From NORP309 sp964352735 (GTDB lineage Bacteria > Pseudomonadota > Gammaproteobacteria > Xanthomonadales > Marinicellaceae), in the NCBI GenBank assembly GCA_964352735.1, contig CAYGTC010000005.1, positions 66,097 to 130,096 of the forward strand: DNA of 64,000 nucleotides, given 5' to 3'. This document shows, piece by piece, positions 34,631 through 43,951 of the stretch. The position numbers and the translations under genes were made by a program. The number at the start of each line of letters is the position of its first letter. Within the stretch, counting starts at the first letter, position 1. Below the pieces are notes generated by a model, which worked only from the letters and a program-made list of their open reading frames with translations, did no database searches and was not told the origin of the DNA.

Positions 34631-34956
34631 GAATTGTTTTTTGCATTGACATCAATGTGGTCGGGATGAAAAAACTGGGTATTGGTGATTCTATAGCTCA
34701 ATAGCTCAACTTTTCCTTGATATCTTTGAAAGTCCGAGGCATTAAACTCAAATGCATAACTGCGATAAAAACCAAGTTTCCCGGCTGCTCTTTTGATGGA
34801 TATGGATTTCAATGCAATAGAGTCATCTAAGAATACCAGATGCTTTTTTCGGGTTTCTGCGGTAACATGGGCCCTGGCTACATCTCTGGCTTTGGCATTG
34901 GTTGCAATAAAAAGGATAATAAACCCGCTGAATAGCAACAAAGGAATTTCAGTCAT
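34627..34956 (-). CDS. DUF3301 family small membrane protein
   Basis: A 109-residue protein with an N-terminal membrane anchor (IPLLLFSGFIILFIATN) and the DUF3301 pattern: HLVFLDDSIALKSISIKRA, then GKLGFYRSYAFEFNASDFQRYQGKVELL. The family is common in gammaproteobacteria and has no known role. The stop overlaps the ABC exporter start, so the two are co-translated. Confidence 0.75.
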   Translation of the reverse strand: MTEIPLLLFSGFIILFIATNAKARDVARAHVTAETRKKHLVFLDDSIALKSISIKRAAGKLGFYRSYAFEFNASDFQRYQGKVELLSYRITNTQFFHPDHIDVNAKNNS

Positions 34957-35162
34957 GATTAATACTTATAAGAAAAGGTTTGCAATTAATTAAGTTTATT
35001 ATATTATGGTAGGTCGCTCAAAAAATAAAGACTTATCGAGATAATTAAGTAAACATATTTGACATTATACTTCTGTCAGTTACTAAAATTGAAAAGTCTA
35101 TTCAAGTTATGACAATTGGGTGAATATTGTATTGCGATACTACTTAAAATTTTAAGGAATAT

Positions 35163-35255
35163 ATGCTGAAATTGGATTATGAGTATGAATTATCGGACAA
35201 TACAACAATTGCGTTTTTATATACAATAGGATTGTGCTTATTGATGATATTTTAA
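35163..35255 (+). CDS. Possible 30-residue hydrophobic small protein
   Basis: The ATG is preceded by AAGGA with 4 bases between. The frame encodes 30 residues with a hydrophobic C-terminal half (TIAFLYTIGLCLLMIF) that could be a single membrane helix. It lies alone in a gap of 500 bases. Small and unproven. Confidence 0.25.
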   Translation: MLKLDYEYELSDNTTIAFLYTIGLCLLMIF

Positions 35256-35410
35256 TTGAAAGATTGAATCAATCGGTATCGCAATGGATATGAGATCATT
35301 AAACTTTCAGTTATGGTTAATTCATATACAGATGCCTTATATGATTTACTCAAGAATAAATAGTGAACATTGAGTGAATTGAAAAATATATATGACATGA
35401 GAATAACGGT

Positions 35411-35473
35411 TTTCATGGGGGAAACCACACAACAATTGAGGCTTTCATAGGGGAAGTTTCACAATAGATTAGG
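35411..35473 (+). repeat. Two imperfect 31-base direct repeats at the ppnN leader
   Basis: TTTCATGGGGGAAACCACAC (35411 onward) and TTTCATAGGGGAAGTTTCAC (35443 onward) begin two copies with a period of 32 bases and about 70% identity. The second copy ends in the AGGAG ribosome site of ppnN. This may be a regulatory duplication in the leader. Only two copies exist, so it is not a CRISPR array. Confidence 0.45.
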
Positions 35474-35480
35474 AGATTAC

Positions 35481-36878
35481 ATGAACTGTAATAAAGAAAA
35501 AGTTTTAACAAAAGAAAAAACAATTGATAAATGCATCATTGCTGCGAGAGGTGGAATGACACTTTTATCGCGGGATGAAGTCAATAGAATGGTAGAAATT
35601 GGCACAGGTTCTACCCATGCATTATTTAGAAAGTGCTGCCTTGCAGTATTGAACTGTGATGCAAAAGAAGATGATGCGATGGCTGTATTGTCACGCTATC
35701 CAGATTTTGATGTAAAACTTTTGCCGAGGGAAAGAGGGATTCATTTGGAGTTTATCAATGCTCCAGCTCAGGCATTTGTTGATGGTAAAATGATTTCTGG
35801 CATTAGAGATTCAATTTTTTCTGTATTAAGGGATATCATATTCCAGACAGGTGAACAACTCATTGGTGAATTGAATGAAAATTCTGGATCAGATTTGACA
35901 AATATGGTTTTTGAAATGCTCAGGAGAGGGGAAGTTCACCAATCTGGCAAAGAGCCCAATTTAGTGGTATGTTGGGGAGGACACTCCATCAGTGGTGAAG
36001 AATATAAGTATACCAAAAATGTTGGTTACCAATTGGGCTTAAGAGGGGCTGACATTTGTACAGGCTGTGGAACTGGAGCTATGAAGGGGCCAATGAAAGG
36101 CGCATCTGTTGGTCATGCCAAACAACGCATATTTGATGGTCGATATATTGGTTTAACAGAACCAGGTATTATTGCAGCAGAAGCACCAAACCCCATCGTT
36201 AATAAACTGGTTATTATGCCAGACATTGAAAAAAGATTAGAGGCATTTGTGCGATTGGGTCATGGTATCATTGTCTTTCCTGGTGGTGTTGGAACAGCAG
36301 AAGAAATTCTTTATTTGATTGGTATATTGTCTCACCCTGACAATAAAGACAATCCTTATCCATTTATCATGACCGGCCCGAAAGCTTCAGAAGAGTATTT
36401 TAGACAAATTGATGAATTTATCCGATTTGCATTAGGGGATGAGGTCAGCGAAATGTATGAGATAATCATCGATAACCCGGAAAAGGTAGCAAAAAGTATG
36501 CTACAAGGCTTGGATCAAGTTAAAGAACACAGAACCTCTAATCAGATCAGTTATTATTTTGACTGGAATTTGAAAATAGAATCAGGTTTCCAGTTTCCAT
36601 TTATTCCAACGCATGAAAATATGTTGAACCTCAATTTACATCGCGATCAACCTGTTAATGAACTTGCAGCTGATTTAAGACGGGTCTTTTCAGGCATAGT
36701 CTCAGGCAATGTAAAGGAATTTGGTCGTCAACAAATTGAAGAAAAGGGTGTCTATAAAATTGCTGGTGATAAGGAGCTGATGGCTCGTTTAGATAAGCTG
36801 TTACAATCTTTTGTCGATCAAAAACGCATGAAGTTACCAGGGACAGAGTATGAGCCTGTATTTGAGGTTCTGAAGTAA
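35481..36878 (+). CDS. ppnN: Nucleotide 5'-monophosphate nucleosidase PpnN
   Basis: A 465-residue YgdH/PpnN-type LOG family enzyme, which cleaves purine and pyrimidine nucleoside monophosphates to base and ribose 5-phosphate. In E. coli it is bound and stimulated by (p)ppGpp. The Rossmann-like catalytic core carries GTGAMKGPMKGA and PGGVGTAEE (residues 267-275). N- and C-terminal domains typical of PpnN are present (LLPRERGIHLEFINAP; YYFDWNLKIESGFQFPF). Length is close to E. coli (454). AGGAG is 7 bases before the ATG. ppk2 lies downstream on the same strand after a hairpin-containing gap of about 220 bases. Confidence 0.92.
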   Translation: MNCNKEKVLTKEKTIDKCIIAARGGMTLLSRDEVNRMVEIGTGSTHALFRKCCLAVLNCDAKEDDAMAVLSRYPDFDVKLLPRERGIHLEFINAPAQAFVDGKMISGIRDSIFSVLRDIIFQTGEQLIGELNENSGSDLTNMVFEMLRRGEVHQSGKEPNLVVCWGGHSISGEEYKYTKNVGYQLGLRGADICTGCGTGAMKGPMKGASVGHAKQRIFDGRYIGLTEPGIIAAEAPNPIVNKLVIMPDIEKRLEAFVRLGHGIIVFPGGVGTAEEILYLIGILSHPDNKDNPYPFIMTGPKASEEYFRQIDEFIRFALGDEVSEMYEIIIDNPEKVAKSMLQGLDQVKEHRTSNQISYYFDWNLKIESGFQFPFIPTHENMLNLNLHRDQPVNELAADLRRVFSGIVSGNVKEFGRQQIEEKGVYKIAGDKELMARLDKLLQSFVDQKRMKLPGTEYEPVFEVLK

Positions 36879-37010
36879 CTGTGAATTAAAATTTTCGACT
36901 CTGGAATAACATTAAACCACTGGTGATTTTGATTTGAATCAATTGATTAAACAGTAGATTAAGCTATCATGTCTGAGTTGAATTGATTAATGGATTAAAA
37001 ATGACACTTA

Positions 37011-37047
37011 TGATGGCATCCTATCATTTTATAGTAGGATGCCATCA
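37011..37047. promoter_or_regulatory. Strong hairpin between ppnN and ppk2
   Basis: TGATGGCATCCTA and TAGGATGCCATCA form a perfect 13-bp stem with an 11-base loop. Only GTCTTTGATT follows, so it is not a textbook terminator. It lies about 55 bases before the ppk2 start and could be a processing or attenuation structure, or the end of the ppnN transcript. Confidence 0.55.
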
Positions 37048-37101
37048 GTCTTTGATTAGGACTTGGAGATAATTGAACTCATTAAAATAGAGGTAAAGAA
37101 G

Positions 37102-38061
37102 ATGAAAGGAGTTGATTTAAAACCTGTAAAGAAAAAACAATCTTATTCTATTAAAGGATTGCAAACAAAACAGCAAGCCGAAAAACTGTTAGTCGATTTA
37201 CTTGACTCAAAAGCAGTGATGAGCTCAAAAAGAGTCATGAAAGGCAGTCAATTGCTCAAAGTGAGTTATTTGTCAGGGGATTATCCCTATGACAAAAAGA
37301 TGTCTAAGTTTGACTATGAATGTGAGAAACATTTATTACAAAGAGAGTTACTCAAAGTTCAAAGCTGGGTAAAAGAAACTCAACAAAGAATTGTGTGTCT
37401 CTTTGAAGGCCGTGATGCTGCTGGTAAAGGTGGTACCATTAAAAGATTCATGGAACACTTAAACCCTCGTGCTGCCACTGTAATTGCTTTGGAAAAACCT
37501 ACTGATAGGGAGCGTGGTGAATGGTATTTTCAACGTTATATCAAACATCTACCTACTACTGGTGAAATGCGCTTTTATGACCGGTCATGGTATAATCGGG
37601 CAGGTGTAGAAAAGGTTATGGGTTTTTGTACAGACAAAGAGTATTGGGAGTTTATGCGTCAAACCCCTAATGTTGAAAGAATGTTGGTTAATTCTGGTTT
37701 GATATTATTTAAATTTTGGTTTTCTGTAACGCAACAAGAACAACTCAGACGCTTTCATTCGAGAAAACATGACCCATTGAAACAGTGGAAATTATCTCCT
37801 ATTGATTTAAAGTCTCTTGGTAAGTGGCAAGATTATAGTGAAGCTAAAGAGTCCATGTTCTTCCATACCGATACAGGTGATGCGCCTTGGACAGTTGTCA
37901 AATCTGACGATAAAAATAGAGCAAGGATTAATTGTATTCGACATTTTTTGTATAATTTAGATTATCCAAATAAAGATGTATCTTGTGTATATAAGCCAGA
38001 TGAAAACATTGTAGGTTCAGTAAAAGACATTTACCATGACTTGACTCACGATAGAGATTGA
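37102..38061 (+). CDS. ppk2: Polyphosphate kinase 2
   Basis: A 319-residue PPK2-family kinase that uses polyphosphate and nucleotides as phosphate donor and acceptor. Walker A is EGRDAAGKGGTIKRF, the lid/Walker B region is RFYDRSWYNRAGVEKVMGFC, and the family end motif DDKNRARINCIRHFL is present. It is a single-domain, short (class I or III) enzyme. The direction (NTP making or polyP making) cannot be told from sequence alone. I chose ATG 37102, which has AGAGG 8 bases upstream, rather than the TTG at 37063. Confidence 0.9.
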   Translation: MKGVDLKPVKKKQSYSIKGLQTKQQAEKLLVDLLDSKAVMSSKRVMKGSQLLKVSYLSGDYPYDKKMSKFDYECEKHLLQRELLKVQSWVKETQQRIVCLFEGRDAAGKGGTIKRFMEHLNPRAATVIALEKPTDRERGEWYFQRYIKHLPTTGEMRFYDRSWYNRAGVEKVMGFCTDKEYWEFMRQTPNVERMLVNSGLILFKFWFSVTQQEQLRRFHSRKHDPLKQWKLSPIDLKSLGKWQDYSEAKESMFFHTDTGDAPWTVVKSDDKNRARINCIRHFLYNLDYPNKDVSCVYKPDENIVGSVKDIYHDLTHDRD

Positions 38062-38243
38062 TTGTTTAGCCTCCTATTTGTGAGATTGCTGGGCTTAATA
38101 TTACATTGCTATCAGCAAACCTTGATTGGATAAAACAATGTTAGTTAGGATCTATTATATACACTCCTAAATTGCCTAATAAGGTCAATCATATTCCTTA
38201 AAAGTTTTCTATCAGTTTGCTGGGTTAAGTATTTTACTCCATA

Positions 38244-41200
38244 TTAAACGTGTGAAAACACCTCATTATTAATTTTGGGTTTTGAAAAATAATAACCTTG
38301 AAAGTTTTGACAACCAAGTTGTTGAAGAATTTTAAATTGATGTTCTGTTTCTATGCCTTCAGCGACCAGTTCGATATTCATGGCTTTAGCTAAGTTGACA
38401 ATGGTTGAGATGATGTGTTTTGAAGCATCATCAGATGACAGTTCTTTAATGAACATCTTATCGATTTTTAATTGATCTATTGGCAAATATTTTAAATAAG
38501 CCAGCGATGAATACCCTGTGCCAAAATCATCAAGTGAAATGCGAATACCATAGTCTTTGAGCTCATTAAGCTTATCGATTAATGTAATCATGTCTTCAAA
38601 AACAGCCGCCTCAGTTAACTCAATAATAATTTGTGATGGCAAGATATCATAACTGCTTATAATACCTTTTATTTGTTCAATAAATGTTTTTTGATGAAAT
38701 TGTTTAGCACTGACATTGATGGCCATTGATTTAATTGGGAAAATATTGGTTTGCCAAAGTTCCAATTGCGCGCACGCTTGATCGAATACCCAATAGCCCA
38801 GTTCATGTGTTAAACCAATCTGTTCTATGGTGCTGATAAGGCTCTCGGTATTTATGTTAAGCGTCTTGAGGCGACTCCATCGTAATAAAGCCTCAACAGC
38901 AAAAATTTCATTGTTATCATTGATTTGTGTTTGGTAATGCAATTGAAATTCATTTTTATCAAAAGCTTCGCGGATGGCTTTTTCAACTTTGAGTCGTTCG
39001 CTGACCAATTCGATCATCTCTGGTTGATAGATGGTGATGGTGTTTTTGCCTTTATCTTTAGACGCATACATGGCAATGTCTGCCTGATGTATTATTTGAT
39101 CAATTGAATCGTTGTTAAAAGGGAAAACAGAGATGCCAATACTAGGGGTGATATAATGTTCATAATCGCCTAGTTGATAGGGTTCATTGAGGGCTTCCAA
39201 AATCAGTTCAGATTTAACCAAACTGCTTTCAAGAGTTGATTCGACTGATTTATCAAATTTCTTTGTTAAAATGATAAACTCATCTCCTGCAAGCCGAGCA
39301 CAAAAATCATTTTTTCTGGAAACTTTTCTGATTCTTTGTGCAACCATTTTCAATAATTCATCTCCAGCTTGATGCCCAAGAGAGTCATTTAAAATTTTGA
39401 AACGGTCTAAATCCAGATAAATGATAGAACCATACATTTTTTTGTTAATCGCCAATTGATGAAAATATTCGAATTTGGAATAAAAGTATTCTCTGTTTGG
39501 TAATTTTGTGAGGTTGTCATAATAGGCTAACTGATTGATTTTTTTCTCGTGTGCTCTTTTTTCAGTTATGTCGGTAATATTGGCCAATGCAATATTGTTG
39601 TTTTGTTCTGGTAATTTAACCAAAACAATATCACAAATGATTTGATCACCTTGATCGTTAATCATGACCCATTCAAAATTATAGTATTTATTATTTTGAA
39701 GCTTTCTGTATATCTTTTGAAGTTGTTTATTGCTTCGGCTGCCATCAGGTTGTTGATCGAGTGAGAATTTCTCTAATGAAATATCCTGATCATTTGGGTT
39801 GATAGCAAAGAGATCAATGGCTTTTTCGTTACAGTCTTTTAATGTGCCATCATCAAGATTAATAATCACCAATGGATCGGCAGCATGTTTAAACAGTGTG
39901 CGATATTTCTTCTCACTTATTGTTTGTCTAATTTTGGCATCTTGTGTTTCTGTAACATCAATCATCAAGCCTACCAGTTGGGTCTTGTAATCGTTGTTTT
40001 GAATAATGTTAACCACGTCTCTGACCCAAGCTATGGTGCCATCAACTTTTATAAATCGATATTCAAGTTCAAAGGGTGTGGCATTATTAATAGAGTCATT
40101 GATGATTTCTTGCACATGTTCTTTGTCTTCAGGATGAATATTGTTGATCCAGAAATTTTCCTCATTAAGCCAATTTTTCAGAGGGTGTTGCAAAATATTT
40201 TCAACTTTGCTGCTGATATATTCCATAATATTATCATCAATGTTCTGGCGCCAAAGAATGACAGGGTGCTGTTCTATTAATGCTTGGTATTGTTTTTTTC
40301 GATCACGTAAATCTTTTGTCTTTGCATCTAAATCAAGTGTTCTTTCGTTCACTCTAATTTTGTTTAGGGTGGTTTTGCCTGTCAATATTAATAACATTAT
40401 GCCAATTAATCCAGCAAATAAAAAACCTAGTTTGCTGATAAAGCTGGCAAGATGTGGTTGGTAAGTCTTGAAATAATTGATTGATGGCCTGGAGATGATG
40501 TTCCATTCATTATTGTTAAGGCTTAAAGCTGATTTGATTATGATTTCCCTATCAGGCAGAGACATATTTGGGTTGCTCAAACTAACAATGAACTCATTGG
40601 TATTGTTGAGGTGCAAAGTCAATTCTGTAAAGTTCAATTGATATTGTTTAAGCCATTTTTCTACATGAGAGACTAAATTAGGGAATACAATGATTTTTTT
40701 ATCCATGAATTGAAATATACTGATGAATTCACCGAGGTCTTTTTCATAATATAAGCCATCTTTGTAAGAATCTTTCAAAATTGGCTTCAAAGCATTTAAA
40801 TCGATGTTTTCAACAGATGATTTATCCATTCGAGCACTGTCATAAGTCTGGCCATCTGTGTAAATCACGGCTTTGAGTAACTGGTTGTTAATCAGTGAGT
40901 TTAGTTGCTTTTTAATGTCATCAAATCTTGAAGAGTGTATGATTATTTCATGAATTGAGTCATTTAAATCTTCAATATGGTGTTTGATTGTTAACGTCAG
41001 TAATTCGTGTTTGATTTTTAAGTTATCAGTGGTATGTCTGATATTGTATTGGTAGGCTTTGTTGTAAATAAAGATACCAAATAAAAAGATAAAAATCACT
41101 GGTAAGCCAACAGTTGAATAACGAGGGCGCCAAATGGATTTGGGTTGGCTAATGAAAATCATGGTCAGTGGTGCAAATATTAGGAAACCTAATAGTTCAC

Positions 41201-41681
41201 GGCTCCACATATTAAGAAAATCAATGCTAAATTGAGTATTGCTGATAAGGCTATTTATGTAGGATACACCATTGAAAAGTGCTGCAGAAACAAGCGTAGA
41301 ACATGTTCCAACGATCAGAAAAAACTTAAGAATGGATTGATGAGCGATTAAAGAGTTTGGATAACCAATAAAGTACCTTATTAAAAAGGCACCAAAGTAA
41401 CTTCTAAATAAAGCGATACCAATGTCAATATTATTGGTGAGTATGAGGTGAAAAGAATAAGGTTCTAACGAAAATTTTTCTTGTACAAATACAGCAAGAC
41501 ACAGTTCTGCTAAATAAATTCCAAAGATGATTCTATAGCCCCAAACCAATGATAAGGCAATACCAATTCCCACTGCAGGCCAGATTGTTATGGCTTGAGT
41601 TGGTTCTTTCATCATGAGTATTACTGATGCAGTAATAAAAAAATATGATGAAAAGGCAATTAAGTTTTTTTTGATGAACAT
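38244..41681 (-). CDS. MASE1-PAS-PAS-GGDEF-EAL cyclic di-GMP turnover protein
   Basis: A 1145-residue membrane sensor. The N-terminal MASE1-type domain has about eight helices (residues 10-215). A periplasmic sensor segment of about 190 residues and one more helix follow (LGFLFAGLIGIMLLIL). Two PAS domains then span about 460-700. The GGDEF domain has the signature RLAGDEFIIL near residue 797, so the first Gly is Ala, a change compatible with activity in several enzymes. The EAL domain is complete: AVEALLRW near 929, INVSAKQF, ELTEAAVFED, SLDDFGTGYSSL, KIDKMFI and VAEGIET. It is therefore likely a phosphodiesterase, possibly bifunctional. It stands alone. Confidence 0.92.
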   Translation of the reverse strand: MFIKKNLIAFSSYFFITASVILMMKEPTQAITIWPAVGIGIALSLVWGYRIIFGIYLAELCLAVFVQEKFSLEPYSFHLILTNNIDIGIALFRSYFGAFLIRYFIGYPNSLIAHQSILKFFLIVGTCSTLVSAALFNGVSYINSLISNTQFSIDFLNMWSRELLGFLIFAPLTMIFISQPKSIWRPRYSTVGLPVIFIFLFGIFIYNKAYQYNIRHTTDNLKIKHELLTLTIKHHIEDLNDSIHEIIIHSSRFDDIKKQLNSLINNQLLKAVIYTDGQTYDSARMDKSSVENIDLNALKPILKDSYKDGLYYEKDLGEFISIFQFMDKKIIVFPNLVSHVEKWLKQYQLNFTELTLHLNNTNEFIVSLSNPNMSLPDREIIIKSALSLNNNEWNIISRPSINYFKTYQPHLASFISKLGFLFAGLIGIMLLILTGKTTLNKIRVNERTLDLDAKTKDLRDRKKQYQALIEQHPVILWRQNIDDNIMEYISSKVENILQHPLKNWLNEENFWINNIHPEDKEHVQEIINDSINNATPFELEYRFIKVDGTIAWVRDVVNIIQNNDYKTQLVGLMIDVTETQDAKIRQTISEKKYRTLFKHAADPLVIINLDDGTLKDCNEKAIDLFAINPNDQDISLEKFSLDQQPDGSRSNKQLQKIYRKLQNNKYYNFEWVMINDQGDQIICDIVLVKLPEQNNNIALANITDITEKRAHEKKINQLAYYDNLTKLPNREYFYSKFEYFHQLAINKKMYGSIIYLDLDRFKILNDSLGHQAGDELLKMVAQRIRKVSRKNDFCARLAGDEFIILTKKFDKSVESTLESSLVKSELILEALNEPYQLGDYEHYITPSIGISVFPFNNDSIDQIIHQADIAMYASKDKGKNTITIYQPEMIELVSERLKVEKAIREAFDKNEFQLHYQTQINDNNEIFAVEALLRWSRLKTLNINTESLISTIEQIGLTHELGYWVFDQACAQLELWQTNIFPIKSMAINVSAKQFHQKTFIEQIKGIISSYDILPSQIIIELTEAAVFEDMITLIDKLNELKDYGIRISLDDFGTGYSSLAYLKYLPIDQLKIDKMFIKELSSDDASKHIISTIVNLAKAMNIELVAEGIETEHQFKILQQLGCQNFQGYYFSKPKINNEVFSHV

Positions 41682-41922
41682 TTTTATAGTTATAGTGTGT
41701 TTTTTGTAGTCTTTATAATTCTCCTCAATATACTATTGTAGACTAAATCGTTATTAAATTCATTGGTAATTGAATTTAATAGTACACTTGCCACATTTAA
41801 AAAAGTAGCAAGCATTACAAACACTTAAATCAACTTAAAGTGCGTTAAATATTCAAGGTGAATATCTTTGATTTCTTGAATTACTCGATTATCTAGCAGG
41901 GCTAATATATGTCAGTTGACAT

Positions 41923-42282
41923 TTAATTTAGGCCATTATCTCTGCCATTACTGCTTGGAGGGCACCCGTTAAATTGGCAATTATTGAAGCCATCTCTTCC
42001 CACATAAGAGCCGTCTGAACATTGCTTAACATCAGCTGTACATAACTTTTCTTCTATTTTGGCTGATTTTGTTGGGCAAGGGTCAAACTCGCAATTATTT
42101 TGAGGGTTTCTCATGATAGACCTGCCATTTGGGCACAGTTTTGCATCTTTAGTACAAGCTTTTTGTTGTACCATTGTTTCATTGGTCTTCGCTTGACTGG
42201 TATTATTATCTTCTTGAACAGAATCTTTTTGCTTGCAAGAAATAATGAGACAGATTGCTATTGATAAAATAATATGTTTCAT
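41923..42282 (-). CDS. Small lipoprotein with two Cys-rich repeats
   Basis: A 119-residue protein with lipobox LIISC (Cys16), a short Asn/Thr linker, then two copies of a 28-residue repeat. The repeat pattern is C-T-x-D-x-K-x-C-x-x-G-x9-NNC-x-F-x-x-CP, that is CTKDAKLCPNGRS and CTADVKQCSDGSYVGRDG. Four Cys per repeat suggest two disulphides each in the periplasm or at the surface. I know this repeat only as a recurring motif of unknown function in secreted bacterial proteins. AGGAAA precedes the ATG, just past the acetyltransferase stop, so the two genes share an operon. Confidence 0.7.
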   Translation of the reverse strand: MKHIILSIAICLIISCKQKDSVQEDNNTSQAKTNETMVQQKACTKDAKLCPNGRSIMRNPQNNCEFDPCPTKSAKIEEKLCTADVKQCSDGSYVGRDGFNNCQFNGCPPSSNGRDNGLN

Positions 42283-42291
42283 GTGTTTTTC

Positions 42292-42777
42292 CTAGGACAG
42301 TTTTTTATGCCAGAATTCTGCCTTTCCCATAATTGGATCTAGCTCGTATCGTTCGAATCCAAACTTACGGTATGAGTTGATGGCAATGATATTTTTTTCT
42401 AAAACTTCAAGGGTAAGCTTGCAGCAATCGCGTTCAATAGCAATTTCTTCTACCATTTTTAACATTTTTGTACATAAACCCATGCCCCTGAATTCAGTAG
42501 CAACAATTATATCATGGATATTAATTAACGGTTTGCAATTAAATGTGGAAAACCCTTCAAAACAATTGATGAGACCGGCAGGTTGCCCTTCAACATAAGA
42601 TAATATACTGATGGCATTTTTACGGCATGAGAGTTGATAAACTAAATTTTGAGCAACATAGTCTGACAATGCCTCACTTCCCCCCATGGGGTCGTTTGCA
42701 TAACAATCCAGTAATTCAATGATGTGTCTGCCGTGTTGTTCGTCGTTATAGTTAGCTTGCATTATTTTGATCGACAT
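42292..42777 (-). CDS. GNAT-family N-acetyltransferase
   Basis: A 161-residue GNAT acetyltransferase. The acetyl-CoA-binding motif is VATEFRGMGLCTKMLKMVEEIA (the R/Q-x-x-G-x-G/A signature as RGMGLC) and the following strand/helix is LTLEVLEKNIIAINSYRKFGF. The substrate is unknown. I chose ATG 42777, with GAGGAG 7 bases upstream. A longer frame back to 42828 would begin next to the etf terminator and lacks a ribosome site. A lipoprotein gene follows 9 bases later. Confidence 0.8.
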   Translation of the reverse strand: MSIKIMQANYNDEQHGRHIIELLDCYANDPMGGSEALSDYVAQNLVYQLSCRKNAISILSYVEGQPAGLINCFEGFSTFNCKPLINIHDIIVATEFRGMGLCTKMLKMVEEIAIERDCCKLTLEVLEKNIIAINSYRKFGFERYELDPIMGKAEFWHKKLS

Positions 42778-42830
42778 AGCCATTCTCCTCAATATATAAA
42801 TATCATACCATAAATGTGAGTAAATCATAA

Positions 42831-42857
42831 AAAAGGGCTTTCAAGAAGCCCTTTTTT
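42831..42857. terminator. Bidirectional terminator, mainly for etfBA
   Basis: AAAAGGGCTT-TCAAG-AAGCCCTTTTT forms a GC-containing stem with A-run and T-run on either side, so it can work on both strands. On the minus strand it lies about 160 bases downstream of etfA and separates it from the acetyltransferase gene. Confidence 0.8.
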
Positions 42858-43015
42858 AGATGAAGCTCATTAAGTCTTGATAACTATTAACTCGGCACCA
42901 TTATAGATATGATGCAGTATTTATGTGTTAGTTCACAACGCGTTATTATTACGAAGCTATGGTTTTTCATATAGTGAGTTATAATAATGCTTTCTGATAA
43001 TTATTTGAATCATAG

Positions 43016-43951
43016 TTACAATTTTTCAATCAGTTCAGGTACGATACTGAATAAATCTCCAACTAAACCAATATCGGCAATTTCGAAAATGGGGGCATCA
43101 CCATCTTTATTGATCGCAACAATGGTGCCAGCATCTTTAATGCCTGTTAGATGTTGAATAGCGCCACTGATACCGAAGCTCATATACAATTCAGGAGCAA
43201 TGATCTTACCTGTTTGGCCTACTTGCATATCATTGGGAACATAACCTGCGTCTACTGCAGCACGAGAAGCGCCAGTGGCTGCTCCAATTTTATCTGCCAG
43301 TTGATAAATGATATCGAAATTTTCTTCGCTGCCTACACCGCGACCACCAGAAATCACATGTGAAGCTGTTTGTAAATCTGGTCTTTCTTGATTGCCAGAT
43401 TCTAATGAAACAAATCGGCTATCGGTTTGTTGTTGTTCTATGCTGTGGTTTTCAATTGCTGCACTGCCAGCAGTCATATCTGCTGATTTAAATGAAGCAT
43501 TCCTGATGGTTGCAACAATCTGTTCATGAGCAGAGCTGACGGTGATCACTGCATTACCCGCATAAATGGGTCTTTTAAATGTTTGAGCGTCAATGACTTC
43601 CATAATGTCACTGATTTGATTCTGGCCCAAAAGGGCAGCAACACAAGGCATTACATCTTTGCCATAAGTTGTTGAGGGTCCAAACACATGACTGTAGCCT
43701 GTGGCCAATTCAGCAAATTTATGAACAATACCAGCAGATAGCTTCCAGTTCTCATTGTTGGTTTTGACGGCATGAACAGTGTGAACATGTGCTAGTTGAG
43801 CGGCTTTACTGGCAATGGAATCGATTTCATCAGCAAACAATATTACGTCAATGTGATGATCTGCGATTTGAGATGCTGCGGTAATGGCTTTGGCTGTGCC
43901 TTGATTAATGGATTGACCATCGTGTTGTGCTAGGATAAGAATTTTGCTCAT
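43016..43951 (-). CDS. etfA: Electron transfer flavoprotein, alpha subunit
   Basis: A 311-residue EtfA. The C-terminal FAD-binding domain is clear: GGRGVGSEENFDIIYQLADKIGAATGASRAAVDAG, VGQTGKIIAPELYMSFGISGAIQHL and GTIVAINKDGDAPIFEIADIGLVGDLF. With EtfB it takes electrons from acyl-CoA dehydrogenases and passes them to ETF-ubiquinone oxidoreductase. Its start overlaps the etfB stop by 4 bases. It fits functionally with fadIJ in this window, although the loci are separate. Confidence 0.95.
   Translation of the reverse strand: MSKILILAQHDGQSINQGTAKAITAASQIADHHIDVILFADEIDSIASKAAQLAHVHTVHAVKTNNENWKLSAGIVHKFAELATGYSHVFGPSTTYGKDVMPCVAALLGQNQISDIMEVIDAQTFKRPIYAGNAVITVSSAHEQIVATIRNASFKSADMTAGSAAIENHSIEQQQTDSRFVSLESGNQERPDLQTASHVISGGRGVGSEENFDIIYQLADKIGAATGASRAAVDAGYVPNDMQVGQTGKIIAPELYMSFGISGAIQHLTGIKDAGTIVAINKDGDAPIFEIADIGLVGDLFSIVPELIEKL

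Larger units (their letters stand above)
34957..35480. other. 524-base intergenic region upstream of ppnN
   Basis: A divergent gap between DUF3301 and ppnN. It contains a possible 30-codon frame (35163-35255), and a pair of imperfect 31-base direct repeats immediately before the ppnN ribosome site. A TTGACA at about 35057 has no good -10. Otherwise it is featureless AT-rich sequence. Confidence 0.5.

Noticed and set aside
35411..35473. Two repeats with a 32-base period, as in a CRISPR array
   Set aside because: Only two copies of about 70% identity, without unique spacers and with no cas genes; more likely a leader duplication.
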